Positions 12,301-20,687 of a stretch of DNA of 64,000 nt are shown here, piece by piece (positions within the stretch are counted from its first letter, which is position 1; the number at the start of each line of letters is the position of its first letter). The DNA comes from Periweissella fabalis. GTDB lineage: Bacteria; Bacillota; Bacilli; Lactobacillales; Lactobacillaceae. The notes below the pieces were generated by a model, which did no database searches, was not told where the DNA came from, and saw only the letters and a program-made list of their open reading frames with translations. The stretch covers positions 1-64,000 of the forward strand of contig NZ_JAAXPN010000006.1 in NCBI RefSeq assembly GCF_012396505.1, given 5' to 3'. The position numbers and the translations under genes are program-made.

Positions 12301-12915
12301 AAAAAAACGCATTGAATCAATTTCAGTATCAAAAAAATCAACTCGTAATGGATTCTCAACTCCAAATGGATAAACATCTATAATTGACCCACGAATGGCA
12401 AAATCGCCCGGCTTGTCAACCATTTTTACCGGTTCATACCCCATCATCAGCAACTGTAGTCGAATATTCTCAAATTGATATTCAGTTTTAAAATCAAAAT
12501 CTAATTTTGCTGCTTGGAAAATAGTTGGTGGTGTCAGTTTTTTTCGGATTCCGGCTAACGTTGTAACAATAACAACCGGTTGATCAGTTAATAATGCATT
12601 TAAAGTTGCTAATCGTGCAGCTCGGGCATCCGGTGAGGCGGTTGCCAATTCAACTTCAATACGGTCTTCAGTTGGAAAATTCAAAACTTGCTCTTCTGTT
12701 AGGAAGTTCTTTAAATCTTCAGTAATTTGATCAGCATGTAGTTGATTATCCGCTACAATTATTTGTGGTTGGTTTAAATGATCAAAAAACGAAGCATAAT
12801 AAGTTGTTCTTGCTGCACCTGTTAAACCAGTAATTAATTGCCGTGTATGAGGTAACAAATGTTGTAAAACGTTTTGGAATTCATCCGTTCTAGCAATCAA
12901 ATCTTGAATTTGCAT
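9385..12915 (-). CDS. mfd: Transcription-repair coupling factor Mfd
   Basis: ATP-driven translocase that removes RNA polymerase stalled at DNA lesions and recruits UvrA. The 1176-residue protein has the expected order: UvrB-like N-terminal module (GLTGAARTTYYASFF near 30), the RNA polymerase-interacting CarD-like domain (YVVHVNHGIGVFEGM, about 505-520), the translocase with Walker A GDVGFGKTE (about 645) and DEEQRFG, RecG-like TRG motifs (QLRGRVGRS) and a C-terminal D7 domain. ATG follows AAAAGGAG. It lies 36 bp after pth and overlaps the flippase gene. The partner genes uvrA and uvrB are 2-7 kb away in this window. Confidence 0.97.
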   Translation of the reverse strand: MQIQDLIARTDEFQNVLQHLLPHTRQLITGLTGAARTTYYASFFDHLNQPQIIVADNQLHADQITEDLKNFLTEEQVLNFPTEDRIEVELATASPDARAARLATLNALLTDQPVVIVTTLAGIRKKLTPPTIFQAAKLDFDFKTEYQFENIRLQLLMMGYEPVKMVDKPGDFAIRGSIIDVYPFGVENPLRVDFFDTEIDSMRFFDIVTQKSLTSVESFTVLPVNEFVLNSETLTMGQTKLSAAMTMHRNSLAGADKKHLTEYFAPLLASDASVRSQELSLYIDYFYPKAASLIDYLQPNGILIFEDLAHLQDVEQQFITNDAEWIADRLAKQQVLPQIETANYLIDIVHHSEHAQVIVSQFQKGIGKLKLDNLVQVNSRIMQQFFGQLPLLKAEIERWQKQKYTVVILANVQERIIEIQRILADFEIQVIIVKEDEIQKQLVQVAVGQLHSGFELTTQRLAILTENEIFANIRKKAHPKRQTLANAERIKSYSELKVGDYVVHVNHGIGVFEGMQTLEIHGVHQDYITIGYQKDAKIFIPASQLNLVQKYVGAEDKSPKINKLGGTEWAKTKRKVASQIEDIADQLLALYVEREAAKGYAFSPHQVEMQEFEDAFPYTETPDQLRSTAEVLADMEKQRPMDRLLVGDVGFGKTEVAFRAAYKAVLDQKQVAILVPTTILAQQHFESMQARFADFGVKVGLLSRFQTPKQMKETISGLKEHTIDIVVGTHRVLSKDVVFADIGLLIVDEEQRFGVKHKERLKELKTNVDVLTLTATPIPRTLHMSMLGVRDLSVIETPPANRYPIQTYVMEQNGGVITDAIEREMGRQGQVFYLHNRVDDIEKVTGYLGSLVPEARIAYAHGQMSENQLETVLYDFINREYDVLVATTIIETGVDIPNANTLIIENADHMGLAQLYQLRGRVGRSSRVAYAYFTYPANRTLNEESEKRLEAIRDFTELGSGFKIAMRDLSIRGAGNLLGKQQHGFIDSVGYDLYTQMLTEAVAKKRGQGKTTLSDAEIDLAIEAYIPSTYIDDQGQKIEMYRRIRQATKEDQFIEVEEDLVDRFGDYPDEVANLLQISRLKTLADVTLVEKIWQESNFIFVQFSAHAVKVLTMENLMTSLGHTKLRSVVSQGNNEALKIKFVIQPNMTQAIWFTELSNYLTAINETQVIDEESNGQ

Positions 12916-12951
12916 CTTTCAACTCCTTTTATAGATTATTTTGTTATAAAA

Positions 12952-13515
12952 TTAATTAAATTTATTCATAGTTGCTTGGAAGTTATCATTAGATACCCAA
13001 TCTTCAATAATCTGGATTGCTAAGATTATTCCATCTGCTAAAGGTTGTTGCTGATCCTTACTAAATTTACCTAACACATAATTAACAACTGCATCTTGTG
13101 TATGTGCTGGATGATCAATTCCAAATTTTAAACGCTTAAATTCTTGAGTTCCAGTATGAGCAATAATGCTCTTAATTCCATTATGACCACCAGCTGAACC
13201 CTTTTGACGTAGGCGTAATGACCCCATCGCTCGATCCATATCATCAAAAATAATTAATATATCTTCAATAGCAATATCATAATACTTCATCAAAGCTGCA
13301 ACCGCGCGTCCTGAATCATTCATATACGTTGTTGGTTGTACCAATAATACTTTTTCACCTTTTAGCTCAGTTTGAGCAATAAAAGCTTCTTGTTTGACTT
13401 TATTTAAGTTAATTTGCAATTCTTTACTTAATGCATCAACTACCATAAATCCTACATTATGGCGTGTTTGTGCGTATTTTTCTCCAATGTTTCCTAAACC
13501 AACAATCATTTTCAT
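12952..13515 (-). CDS. pth: Peptidyl-tRNA hydrolase
   Basis: Releases tRNA from peptidyl-tRNAs that drop off ribosomes. The catalytic residues are visible: His in RHNVGFMV (about residue 19), Asn in YMNDSG and Asp in IIFDDMDR, plus the conserved KGSAGGHNG loop. The 187-residue length is normal. Two possible starts (ATG at 13515 or 13509); AATGAGG lies upstream of both. First gene of the pth-mfd-yabM-rqcP-divIC operon. Its mRNA should start near 13598 and contain a 13-bp hairpin in the 5' leader. Confidence 0.97.
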   Translation of the reverse strand: MKMIVGLGNIGEKYAQTRHNVGFMVVDALSKELQINLNKVKQEAFIAQTELKGEKVLLVQPTTYMNDSGRAVAALMKYYDIAIEDILIIFDDMDRAMGSLRLRQKGSAGGHNGIKSIIAHTGTQEFKRLKFGIDHPAHTQDAVVNYVLGKFSKDQQQPLADGIILAIQIIEDWVSNDNFQATMNKFN

Positions 13516-13547
13516 TATCTATCTATATCCTCATTTCATCATGCCAA

Positions 13548-13579
13548 ATCAGAGGAGGCCTGAAATGGCCTCCTCTGAT
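13548..13579. repeat. 13-bp perfect inverted repeat in pth 5' leader
   Basis: Perfect stem (13548-13560 with 13567-13579) and a 6-nt loop. On the plus strand it is followed by a T-run like a terminator, but no plus-strand gene ends here. On the minus strand it lies in the pth leader between promoter and start codon and is not followed by a U-run. One arm contains GAGGAGG, a ribosome-site-like sequence held in the stem. Confidence 0.8.
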
Positions 13580-13604
13580 TTTTAATTTAAATTCTATTAA
13601 AAAT

Positions 13605-13613
13605 ATTATACCA
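13605..13613 (-). promoter_or_regulatory. pth operon promoter (extended -10)
   Basis: Minus-strand TGG-TATAAT (13613-13605), a consensus extended -10. No good -35 is visible, which is usual for extended -10 promoters. Predicted start near 13598. Confidence 0.6.
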
Positions 13614-13634
13614 TGCTGGTGCCTTTTTCACCGA

Positions 13635-13664
13635 TTGTTCTATTTTTTTACCCTTTCATATGAT
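13635..13664 (+). promoter_or_regulatory. cbpA promoter
   Basis: TTGTTC (13635-13640), an 18-nt spacer and TATGAT (13659-13664), about 45 nt before the start codon. It is divergent from the pth promoter. Confidence 0.5.
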
Positions 13665-13708
13665 AAGATTAGATATTATCTCAGCAAATTCTAATCGGAG
13701 GCAAAATT

Positions 13709-14362
13709 TTGGATATTTCGTTCATAAAACCTAAGCAAATGCTCACAATAGTTCATGAAAATACAACAATTGCTGAAGCACTTGATATCTTTGAAAATTC
13801 TAATTTTCGTGCAATTCCGATTTTAGATACAACCGGTGAACTTTTCCGTGGGAATATTTATAAAATGCATGTATATCGTCATATGGCTGAACACGGTCAA
13901 ATGGATTTACCAGTTACGACATTAATGCGTAACTCAACTAAATTCATTAATCTTGATGCAGCTTTTTATTCTATTTTCTTTGCAATTCGTGACTTACCGT
14001 ATATCGCTGTTTTGGATCACCAAAATCATTTTTATGGGATTTTGACGCATGCAAGTTTGATGGAATCACTTTCAACGAGTTGGAATGTTGACCGTGGCTC
14101 ATATGTTTTGCGGGTTCGAACGCCTGGACAACGAGGTGATTTGCAACTAACATCTAAAGTTATTTCTAAATATACTGATATTGAGGCTGTGATGACGTCA
14201 AATTCACATCCTGAGAATAAGTCAGTTGATATTTTATTTACTTTGCCAATCGGCCTTGATAATATGCTTTTACAAAAGATTATTCGCGGTTTACAACGTA
14301 AAGGTTATCCAGTTGTTGAAATTGAAGATTTACAGCTAAATCGTATTTCAAAGATATATTAA
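13709..14362 (+). CDS. cbpA: CBS-domain protein, probable c-di-AMP-binding CbpA
   Basis: A pair of CBS motifs occupies roughly the first 120 residues (TIAEALDIFENSNFRAIPIL and the second with LPYIAVLDHQNHFYGILTHA), followed by a C-terminal regulatory region of about 90 residues. In Listeria and lactobacilli proteins of this layout and length (about 215 residues) bind cyclic di-AMP; the name rests on that resemblance, not on a visible ligand-specific residue. No membrane segment. TTG start, 7 nt after GGAGG; no ATG is better placed. A single-gene unit on the plus strand, closed by the hairpin at 14456-14496. Confidence 0.75.
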   Translation: MDISFIKPKQMLTIVHENTTIAEALDIFENSNFRAIPILDTTGELFRGNIYKMHVYRHMAEHGQMDLPVTTLMRNSTKFINLDAAFYSIFFAIRDLPYIAVLDHQNHFYGILTHASLMESLSTSWNVDRGSYVLRVRTPGQRGDLQLTSKVISKYTDIEAVMTSNSHPENKSVDILFTLPIGLDNMLLQKIIRGLQRKGYPVVEIEDLQLNRISKIY

Positions 14363-14455
14363 AAACATGGCAAATAGCGGCTATGACATATTTAAAATTT
14401 AGTAGTAATTTGCTTATAGAACGTGTCTCAAAAGGTAGATACTAGCATAAAATAT

Positions 14456-14496
14456 GAAAATCCCGGCCGAATTTTTTTAATTCGGCCGGGATTTTC
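14456..14496. terminator. Bidirectional terminator, cbpA / 14540 gene
   Basis: Long perfect GC-rich stem (about 18 bp, arms 14456-14473 and 14479-14496) with a T-rich loop, between convergent genes. The outer arm bases give a U-run in both directions. Confidence 0.85.
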
Positions 14497-14539
14497 TAAT
14501 CTTATACCGTATCTATACGGCTTTGGGCACATTTTTTAA

Positions 14540-14935
14540 TTATTGTGCACTTTTATCTGCATCGCTAGCTTCAGTAGCTTCCAAAAAGTCAATTAAACCA
14601 GCACTGTCAATGCGACCATCTAAAACCATGCCCACACCAGCCATAAAATTCATTCCTGTTTGGACACCATTATAAAATGCCTTAGCAGTTTCATCACTTC
14701 CTACTTGATCAACAATTGCATCAGTATATGCTTTTTGATAATCACCTAAACGACCAATCAAGTATGATACTGTTTTAGCACGACCTAATTCCGTTGCTAA
14801 TTGTTTTACTTGTTCAGCAATCTCAACATCATCGGTATCAATGGGCATTCCATTAGCAAAATTCAAAAATGCCTTGCTAATTGCTTCTGCTTCAATTGCA
14901 TCTAATTTAGTAAAACTCCGTACGTGCTGCTTCAT
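14540..14935 (-). CDS. Conserved small protein of unknown function downstream of uvrA
   Basis: I do not recognise this 131-residue protein. It is acidic, looks mostly helical, has no signal peptide or clear membrane segment (a short hydrophobic stretch FMAGVGMVL lies near 97-105) and no cysteines. A clean AGGAG ribosome site precedes the ATG, and it begins 12 nt after the uvrA stop, so it is co-expressed with uvrBA and may be SOS-induced. A role in repair is only an inference from position. Confidence 0.7.
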   Translation of the reverse strand: MKQHVRSFTKLDAIEAEAISKAFLNFANGMPIDTDDVEIAEQVKQLATELGRAKTVSYLIGRLGDYQKAYTDAIVDQVGSDETAKAFYNGVQTGMNFMAGVGMVLDGRIDSAGLIDFLEATEASDADKSAQ

Positions 14936-14947
14936 AATGTAAATCTC

Positions 14948-17794
14948 CTACTTTTTTTCCATTAATTCTTTTGTGCGTGCCATTATTGGCCCTAAATACT
15001 GTCCAGTGTAAGAACTTACTACTGAAACAAGTTCTTCAGGCGTCCCAGTTGCTAAAACTGTACCACCACCAGCACCACCTTCTGGTCCCATATCAATTAA
15101 ATAGTCCGCTGCTTTAATTACATCTAAATTATGTTCAATAACCAAGACCGTATTTCCAGCATCAACTAAGCGATTTAGGACAACCAATAAACGCGCAATA
15201 TCATCAGTATGCAGCCCTGTTGTTGGTTCGTCAAGAATATAAAAATTCTTTCCGCTTGCTTTTTTGTGTAATTCTGATGCTAGCTTCATTCGTTGTGCTT
15301 CCCCACCGGATAAAGTGGTAGCACTTTGACCTAATGCCACATATCCTAAACCAACATCTTGAATTGTTTGTAGTTTACGTCTAATTTTGGGAATTGGCTC
15401 AAAAAATGCTAAAGCTTCATCAACTTTCATTTCTAAAACTTGAGCAATATTTTTACCTTTGTATTCAACTTCCAGAGTTTCTGAATTATAACGTGCTCCA
15501 TGACATACCTCACATGGAACGTATACATCTGGCAAGAAATTCATTTCAATTTTTATGATACCATCACCATGACACGCTTCACAACGGCCACCTTTAACAT
15601 TAAATGAAAAGCGACCCTTTTTATAACCACGCATTTTAGCTTCATTCGTGGTAGCAAATAAATCACGGATATCATCAAAAACACCAGTATACGTAGCTGG
15701 ATTAGACCTTGGTGTTCGACCAATTGCACTTTGATCAATATCTACTATTTTCTCGATATTTTCATAACCCAAAATTTCATCAAATTTACCTGGCTTTTCA
15801 GAATTGTTATTTAATTTTTGTTTCAAAGCACGTTTTAAAATCATATTAACTAATGTTGATTTCCCTGAACCAGATACCCCGGTGACTGCTATAAATTTAC
15901 CTAACGGAAAATCAACGGTCACGTTTTGTAAATTATTTTCAATAGCACCAACAATCGTTAATTTTTGGCCATTCCCCGCACGGCGCTCCATCGGTAATGG
16001 AATAAATTTTTTACCTGATAAATATTGACCTGTTAATGATTTAGTTGTTCGAGCAACTTGTTTAGGAGTTCCTGCTGCCATTACTTGGCCACCTAAATCA
16101 CCTGCTCCAGGACCAATATCAATTAGATAGTCCGCTGCCCACATGGTATCTTCATCATGTTCAACCACAATTAAAGTATTACCTAAGTCACGCATTTTCT
16201 TTAATGAAGCAATCAAACGGTCATTATCACGTTGATGTAATCCAATTGACGGTTCATCAAGAATATATAAAACTCCGGATAAGTTAGAACCAATCTGGGT
16301 TGCTAATCGAATTCGCTGTGCTTCGCCTCCCGAAAGAGTGCGCGCTGAACGTGATAATGTTAAGTAGTCCAAACCAACATTTTCTAAGAAAGTTAATCGA
16401 TCAATTATTTCTTTAATAATTGGTTGCGCAATGGTTGCATCTTGTTCACCGAACGTTACTTGCTTAAAGAATGCTAATTCTTCTGTAACAGCCTTTTCAG
16501 AAATCGCTGCAATATGCTGACCATTTATTTTAACTGATAATGCAGCGGGATTTAAACGATACCCTTGACAAGCTACGCACGTCAATTCTGTCATATATTG
16601 GCGCATTTGATCACGGGTGAAATCTGAATTAGTTTCTTTATAACGTCGTGAGATATTATTAATAACACCTTCAAATGGTGCATCAACATCACGAACACCA
16701 CCAAAATCATTTTTGAAATGAAAATGAAACTTTTTCTTACCAGACCCATATAAAACCAAATCTCGTTGTTTTTTCGTCAACTTGTTAAATGGTATATCCA
16801 TTGGGATTTTAAATTGTTCAGCAAATTGTTCCAACATTGCTGGATAATATTGTGATGAGATTGGACTCCAAGCAGCAATTGCACCATCTGCTAACGTCAT
16901 TGTTTTATTGGGCACAATTAAATCTTCATCAACTTCAAGTTTAACCCCTAAACCTTCACAGACCGGACAAGCACCCAATGGAGCATTAAATGAAAATAAG
17001 CGTGGTTCTAACTTGCCAACGCTAAATTCTTTTAATGCACCTGTGTAATGATCAGAAAATGTCACCTCTGTTTGTCCAATAATATCGATTGTTACTAATC
17101 CTTCAGCCAAACGCATTGCAGATTCAATTGAATCAAATAAGCGGGAACGAATACCATCTTTTAAAACAATTCGATCAACAATAATTTCAATCGTATGTTC
17201 TATATTTTCATCTAATGAATAGTCCTCAGCTAAATCAACAATTTCACCATCTAAACGAATTCGTACAAAACCTTCTCGCCGAATTTTTGCAAAAATTGAC
17301 TCGTGAGTCCCGGTCTTAGCCACAATAACTGGGGCTAGAATTTGAAGCTTGGTCCGTTCAGGATAATGCTGCAAAATATAATCGGCAATTTGCTCAATTG
17401 AAGGTAGCGTAATAACACCATCTGCGGCCGTATCTGGCTTTCCTACCCGAGCCCAAAGTAATCGTAGATAATCATTAATTTCAGTTACTGTACCTACCGT
17501 TGAACGTGGATTTTTAGAAGTTGTTTTTTGATCAATTGAAATTGCCGGACTTAAACCATCAATTGAATCAACATCTGGCTTATCCATTTGGCCTAGAAAT
17601 TGACGTGCGTATGCCGAGAGGCTTTCTACATATCGGCGTTGTCCCTCGGCATATAATGTATCAAATGCTAACGATGATTTTCCTGATCCAGATAGTCCTG
17701 TTACAACCACTAATTTATCTCGTGGAATTGTTACATCAATATTTTTTAAATTATGGGCTCGAGCCCCATGAATTACAATCTTATCATTTGCCAT
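14948..17794 (-). CDS. uvrA: Excinuclease ABC subunit UvrA
   Basis: Damage-recognition ATPase of nucleotide excision repair; dimerises and loads UvrB. Two ABC modules are seen: Walker [10 protein letters not shown] (about 33-41) with [12 protein letters not shown], and GVSGSGKST with [12 protein letters not shown]. Zinc-binding cysteine pairs occur in [15 protein letters not shown], and CEACHGDG...[10 protein letters not shown]. The 948-residue length is normal. Nine bp after uvrB, forming a uvrB-uvrA operon with the small 14540 gene at the end. Confidence 0.97.
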   Translation of the reverse strand: MANDKIVIHGARAHNLKNIDVTIPRDKLVVVTGLSGSGKSSLAFDTLYAEGQRRYVESLSAYARQFLGQMDKPDVDSIDGLSPAISIDQKTTSKNPRSTVGTVTEINDYLRLLWARVGKPDTAADGVITLPSIEQIADYILQHYPERTKLQILAPVIVAKTGTHESIFAKIRREGFVRIRLDGEIVDLAEDYSLDENIEHTIEIIVDRIVLKDGIRSRLFDSIESAMRLAEGLVTIDIIGQTEVTFSDHYTGALKEFSVGKLEPRLFSFNAPLGACPVCEGLGVKLEVDEDLIVPNKTMTLADGAIAAWSPISSQYYPAMLEQFAEQFKIPMDIPFNKLTKKQRDLVLYGSGKKKFHFHFKNDFGGVRDVDAPFEGVINNISRRYKETNSDFTRDQMRQYMTELTCVACQGYRLNPAALSVKINGQHIAAISEKAVTEELAFFKQVTFGEQDATIAQPIIKEIIDRLTFLENVGLDYLTLSRSARTLSGGEAQRIRLATQIGSNLSGVLYILDEPSIGLHQRDNDRLIASLKKMRDLGNTLIVVEHDEDTMWAADYLIDIGPGAGDLGGQVMAAGTPKQVARTTKSLTGQYLSGKKFIPLPMERRAGNGQKLTIVGAIENNLQNVTVDFPLGKFIAVTGVSGSGKSTLVNMILKRALKQKLNNNSEKPGKFDEILGYENIEKIVDIDQSAIGRTPRSNPATYTGVFDDIRDLFATTNEAKMRGYKKGRFSFNVKGGRCEACHGDGIIKIEMNFLPDVYVPCEVCHGARYNSETLEVEYKGKNIAQVLEMKVDEALAFFEPIPKIRRKLQTIQDVGLGYVALGQSATTLSGGEAQRMKLASELHKKASGKNFYILDEPTTGLHTDDIARLLVVLNRLVDAGNTVLVIEHNLDVIKAADYLIDMGPEGGAGGGTVLATGTPEELVSVVSSYTGQYLGPIMARTKELMEKK

Positions 17795-17803
17795 ACTTTA
17801 CCC

Positions 17804-19822
17804 TCAAGCTTTTTTAAGTGCCTTTAATTCCATTATCGTATCACGCAATGTTGCAGCCTCTTCAAAATCAAGCCGTTTAGCTGCATTCTTCATTTGATCC
17901 TCTAAACTGGCTAAGATTAATGCTTGGTCAGCTTTTTTCATATCTTTAAATTCAACTTCCGTTAAACTAGCTGATTGTGATTGTCCACCGTCAGAACTAG
18001 GCTGCGTAATCGAAATTAGATCACGAACTGGTTTGATAATTGTTTCGGGCACAATTCCATGTTCAGTATTATATGCCATCTGAATTTCCCGTCGACGAGC
18101 AGTTTCAGCCATTGCATTTTTCATTGAATCAGTTATCTTGTCAGCATACAAAATAACATGGCCCTTACTATTTCTGGCAGCACGCCCGATTGTTTGAATC
18201 AATGATCGTTCATTTCGCAAGAACCCTTCTTTATCTGCATCTAAAATCGCAACCAATGATACTTCTGGTACATCAATACCTTCACGTAGCAAATTAATTC
18301 CAACTAGTACATCAAACTTTCCTAGCCTTAAATCACGAATAATTTCTGTACGTTCAAGCGTCTTAATGTCAGCATGTAAATATTTGACTTTAATGCTTAA
18401 ATCGTTAAAGTAATCTGTTAAATCTTCTGCCATTTTTTTCGTCAATGTTGTAATAAAGACGCGTTCATTACGATCAACACGCTCATTAATCTCACCAACT
18501 AAATCATCAATTTGTCCCATTACTGGTCGAACTTCAACAGTTGGATCAAGGAGCCCTGTTGGCCGAATGATTTGTTGGGCGATATCATTTGCTGGGACCC
18601 GCTCAGTCTCATAGACTCCCGGCGTTGCTGACATATAAACAATTTGATTAACGTGCTTTTCAAATTCTTTAAGCGTTAACGGCCGATTGTCTAGTGCAGA
18701 TGGTAATCGAAAACCATAATCAATCAACTGCTGTTTGCGAGCTCGATCACCATTATACATTCCCCGAATTTGAGGCATTGTAACATGGCTTTCATCTACA
18801 ACAATCAAAAAATCATCCGGAAAGAAATCAAGTAAGGTAAATGGTGGTTCGCCAGCCTTGCGGCCATCCATATGCCGTGAATAGTTCTCAATTCCTGTTG
18901 TGAAGCCCATTTCTTTAAGCATTTCAATATCATATTCAGTCCGTTGTTTCAATCGTTGTGCTTCAAGTAATTTTCCTTCATTTTCAAGGATTTTTAGTTG
19001 TTCTTCCAATTCTGCTGCAATTGTACGCGTTGCTCGCTCAACAATCGCATCATTAGTCATGAAATGCTTAGCAGGAAAAATCGACACGTGGGCTTGATCA
19101 CTAAGAATTTCACCTGTTAATGAATCAATTTCACGAATTCGATCAATTTCATCCCCAAAAAACTCAATTCGTAGAGCTTTTGAATCACTAGAAGCTGGAA
19201 ATATCTCAACCACATCTCCTCGAACTCGGAAGCGACCACGTTGAAAATCAATATCATTGCGTTCAAATTGGATATCAATTAATTGCCGCAATAAAGCATC
19301 ACGTTCAACTTCCATACCCGCCCGCAAAGAAATAACGTGCTCTTTATATTGATGCGGATCACCTAATCCAAAAATCGAAGAAACTGATGCCACCACAATA
19401 ACATCATCACGCTCTAGTAATGATGCCGTTGCTGAATTTCGTAACTTATCAATTTCATCATTCACAGATGAATCTTTTTCAATATATGTATCTGAGGATG
19501 GTACATATGCTTCTGGTTGATAGTAATCATAGTAAGAAACAAAATATTCAACAGCATTATCTGGAAAAAATTCTTTAAATTCACTATATAGTTGCCCGGC
19601 TAATGTTTTATTATGTGATAAAACAAGCGTTGGTTTGTTAACTTCTTTAATAACATTACTAATCGTAAATGTTTTACCTGTTCCGGTTGCCCCTAATAAA
19701 ATTTGTTCCTTTTCCCCTGCATTAATCCCTGCAACCAGTTGATTAATCGCTTTTGGTTGATCTCCGGTTGGTTTGTATTTTGAATGTACTTGAAATGCAT
19801 GTGATGTCTCACGATTAATCAT
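17804..19822 (-). CDS. uvrB: Excinuclease ABC subunit UvrB
   Basis: DNA helicase-like subunit that verifies damage and recruits UvrC. Visible parts: Walker A GATGTGKT (about 43-50), the beta-hairpin region with [12 protein letters not shown], helicase motifs ([17 protein letters not shown]) and a C-terminal UVR coiled-coil ([22 protein letters not shown]). 672 residues is typical. The ATG follows AAAGGGG. Its promoter carries a LexA box (19912-19925), but a terminator-like hairpin lies between that promoter and the start codon. Confidence 0.97.
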   Translation of the reverse strand: MINRETSHAFQVHSKYKPTGDQPKAINQLVAGINAGEKEQILLGATGTGKTFTISNVIKEVNKPTLVLSHNKTLAGQLYSEFKEFFPDNAVEYFVSYYDYYQPEAYVPSSDTYIEKDSSVNDEIDKLRNSATASLLERDDVIVVASVSSIFGLGDPHQYKEHVISLRAGMEVERDALLRQLIDIQFERNDIDFQRGRFRVRGDVVEIFPASSDSKALRIEFFGDEIDRIREIDSLTGEILSDQAHVSIFPAKHFMTNDAIVERATRTIAAELEEQLKILENEGKLLEAQRLKQRTEYDIEMLKEMGFTTGIENYSRHMDGRKAGEPPFTLLDFFPDDFLIVVDESHVTMPQIRGMYNGDRARKQQLIDYGFRLPSALDNRPLTLKEFEKHVNQIVYMSATPGVYETERVPANDIAQQIIRPTGLLDPTVEVRPVMGQIDDLVGEINERVDRNERVFITTLTKKMAEDLTDYFNDLSIKVKYLHADIKTLERTEIIRDLRLGKFDVLVGINLLREGIDVPEVSLVAILDADKEGFLRNERSLIQTIGRAARNSKGHVILYADKITDSMKNAMAETARRREIQMAYNTEHGIVPETIIKPVRDLISITQPSSDGGQSQSASLTEVEFKDMKKADQALILASLEDQMKNAAKRLDFEEAATLRDTIMELKALKKA

Positions 19823-19854
19823 AAGTGACCCCTTTCAAAATAAATAATCGAATA

Positions 19855-19886
19855 AAAAAGAAAGCTTAATTCTAAGCTTTCTTTTT
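19855..19886 (-). terminator. Hairpin with U-run in the uvrB leader
   Basis: 14-bp perfect stem (19855-19868 with 19873-19886), a 4-nt loop and U-run on the minus strand. It is placed to end transcripts of the HD gene, yet it lies downstream of the LexA-box promoter and only 33 nt upstream of the uvrB start. Confidence 0.8.
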
Positions 19887-19899
19887 ACTTAATTATTTA

Positions 19900-19925
19900 A
19901 TTTTACCATATAGAACGATTGTTCG
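19900..19925 (-). promoter_or_regulatory. SOS promoter of uvrB with LexA box
   Basis: On the minus strand CGAACAATCGTTCT (19925-19912) matches the Gram-positive LexA/DinR box CGAACnnnnGTTCG at all but the last base. It is followed by an extended -10, TGG-TAAAAT (19908-19900). LexA bound here would cover the -35 region. Confidence 0.75.
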
Positions 19926-19946
19926 GTTAAATAATCACCGGCTTAA

Positions 19947-20576
19947 CTATTTTAAAATAGTTTTCGTTAAAGCCATTAATTTACCACGATCAGAAAATTC
20001 TTGATCTAGCATTTCCGGCAATACAGATTTGATTACATATTTAACACTCGGCATATCACCAAATTCCAACATTGTTTCTAAGCTTTCTTTATAAATTTCA
20101 ACGAATACTGGCTCTGGATTGCCCTTTTGAATTTCGCCAAATGCTTCATAAAGTAAATCTAATTTATCCGCAACTGATAAAATACGTCCTTCTAAGGTAT
20201 CGTCCTTACCTTCTGTCAAACGACGACGATACCGGTCCGCTAGTTCTGATGGAATTTCATTTTCAATAAAGTTTTCTGTTAACGAATCCTCAACATCTGA
20301 AAGCATCATTCGTAACGTATGCGTCGCATATTTGACTGGTGTCTTAATATCACCAATAAATCGCTCCGTATAGTCGTGATTAAGAGCTTTTTCGTATAAG
20401 CTTTGCCAATTGACCTCATTGCCATTAACTTCCTCAATATCGCCTAAAAATTGAGCAGCTTGGGTTACCTTCCATGAGTGAGCAGCTACGCTATGTCCTT
20501 GATACTTGAAATATCCTGGCGCGCGTACAACCATCTCAAGTTCACTTAATCCTTGCAAGTATTCGTGCATCCCCAT
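19947..20576 (-). CDS. HD-domain phosphohydrolase, YfbR-like
   Basis: HD superfamily metal-dependent hydrolase, closest in pattern to YfbR-type 5'-deoxyribonucleotidases. Metal ligands are visible as GHSVAAHSWK (His near 28 and 33), NHDYTERFIGD (HD near 67-68) and a later ADKLD. The substrate is not certain. I set the start at ATG 20576 because GGAGGAAT lies 9 nt upstream; the open frame runs 19 codons further but those overlap the promoter. Product 209 residues. Monocistronic by appearance, ending at the hairpin 19855-19886. Confidence 0.8.
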   Translation of the reverse strand: MGMHEYLQGLSELEMVVRAPGYFKYQGHSVAAHSWKVTQAAQFLGDIEEVNGNEVNWQSLYEKALNHDYTERFIGDIKTPVKYATHTLRMMLSDVEDSLTENFIENEIPSELADRYRRRLTEGKDDTLEGRILSVADKLDLLYEAFGEIQKGNPEPVFVEIYKESLETMLEFGDMPSVKYVIKSVLPEMLDQEFSDRGKLMALTKTILK

Positions 20577-20604
20577 TGAAATATTCCTCCGATTTGTTTT
20601 ATAT

Positions 20605-20633
20605 ATCCTATCAAAATGCGAAAAAAGTTGCAA
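20605..20633 (-). promoter_or_regulatory. Promoter of the HD-domain gene
   Basis: TTGCAA (20633-20628), 17-nt spacer, TAGGAT (20610-20605) on the minus strand, followed by an AT-rich start region and a GGAGG site. Confidence 0.6.
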
Positions 20634-20687
20634 TATCTAATTGATATTGAAAAAATCCTGGGGATGTAGCATAACTATTTTTAATTA

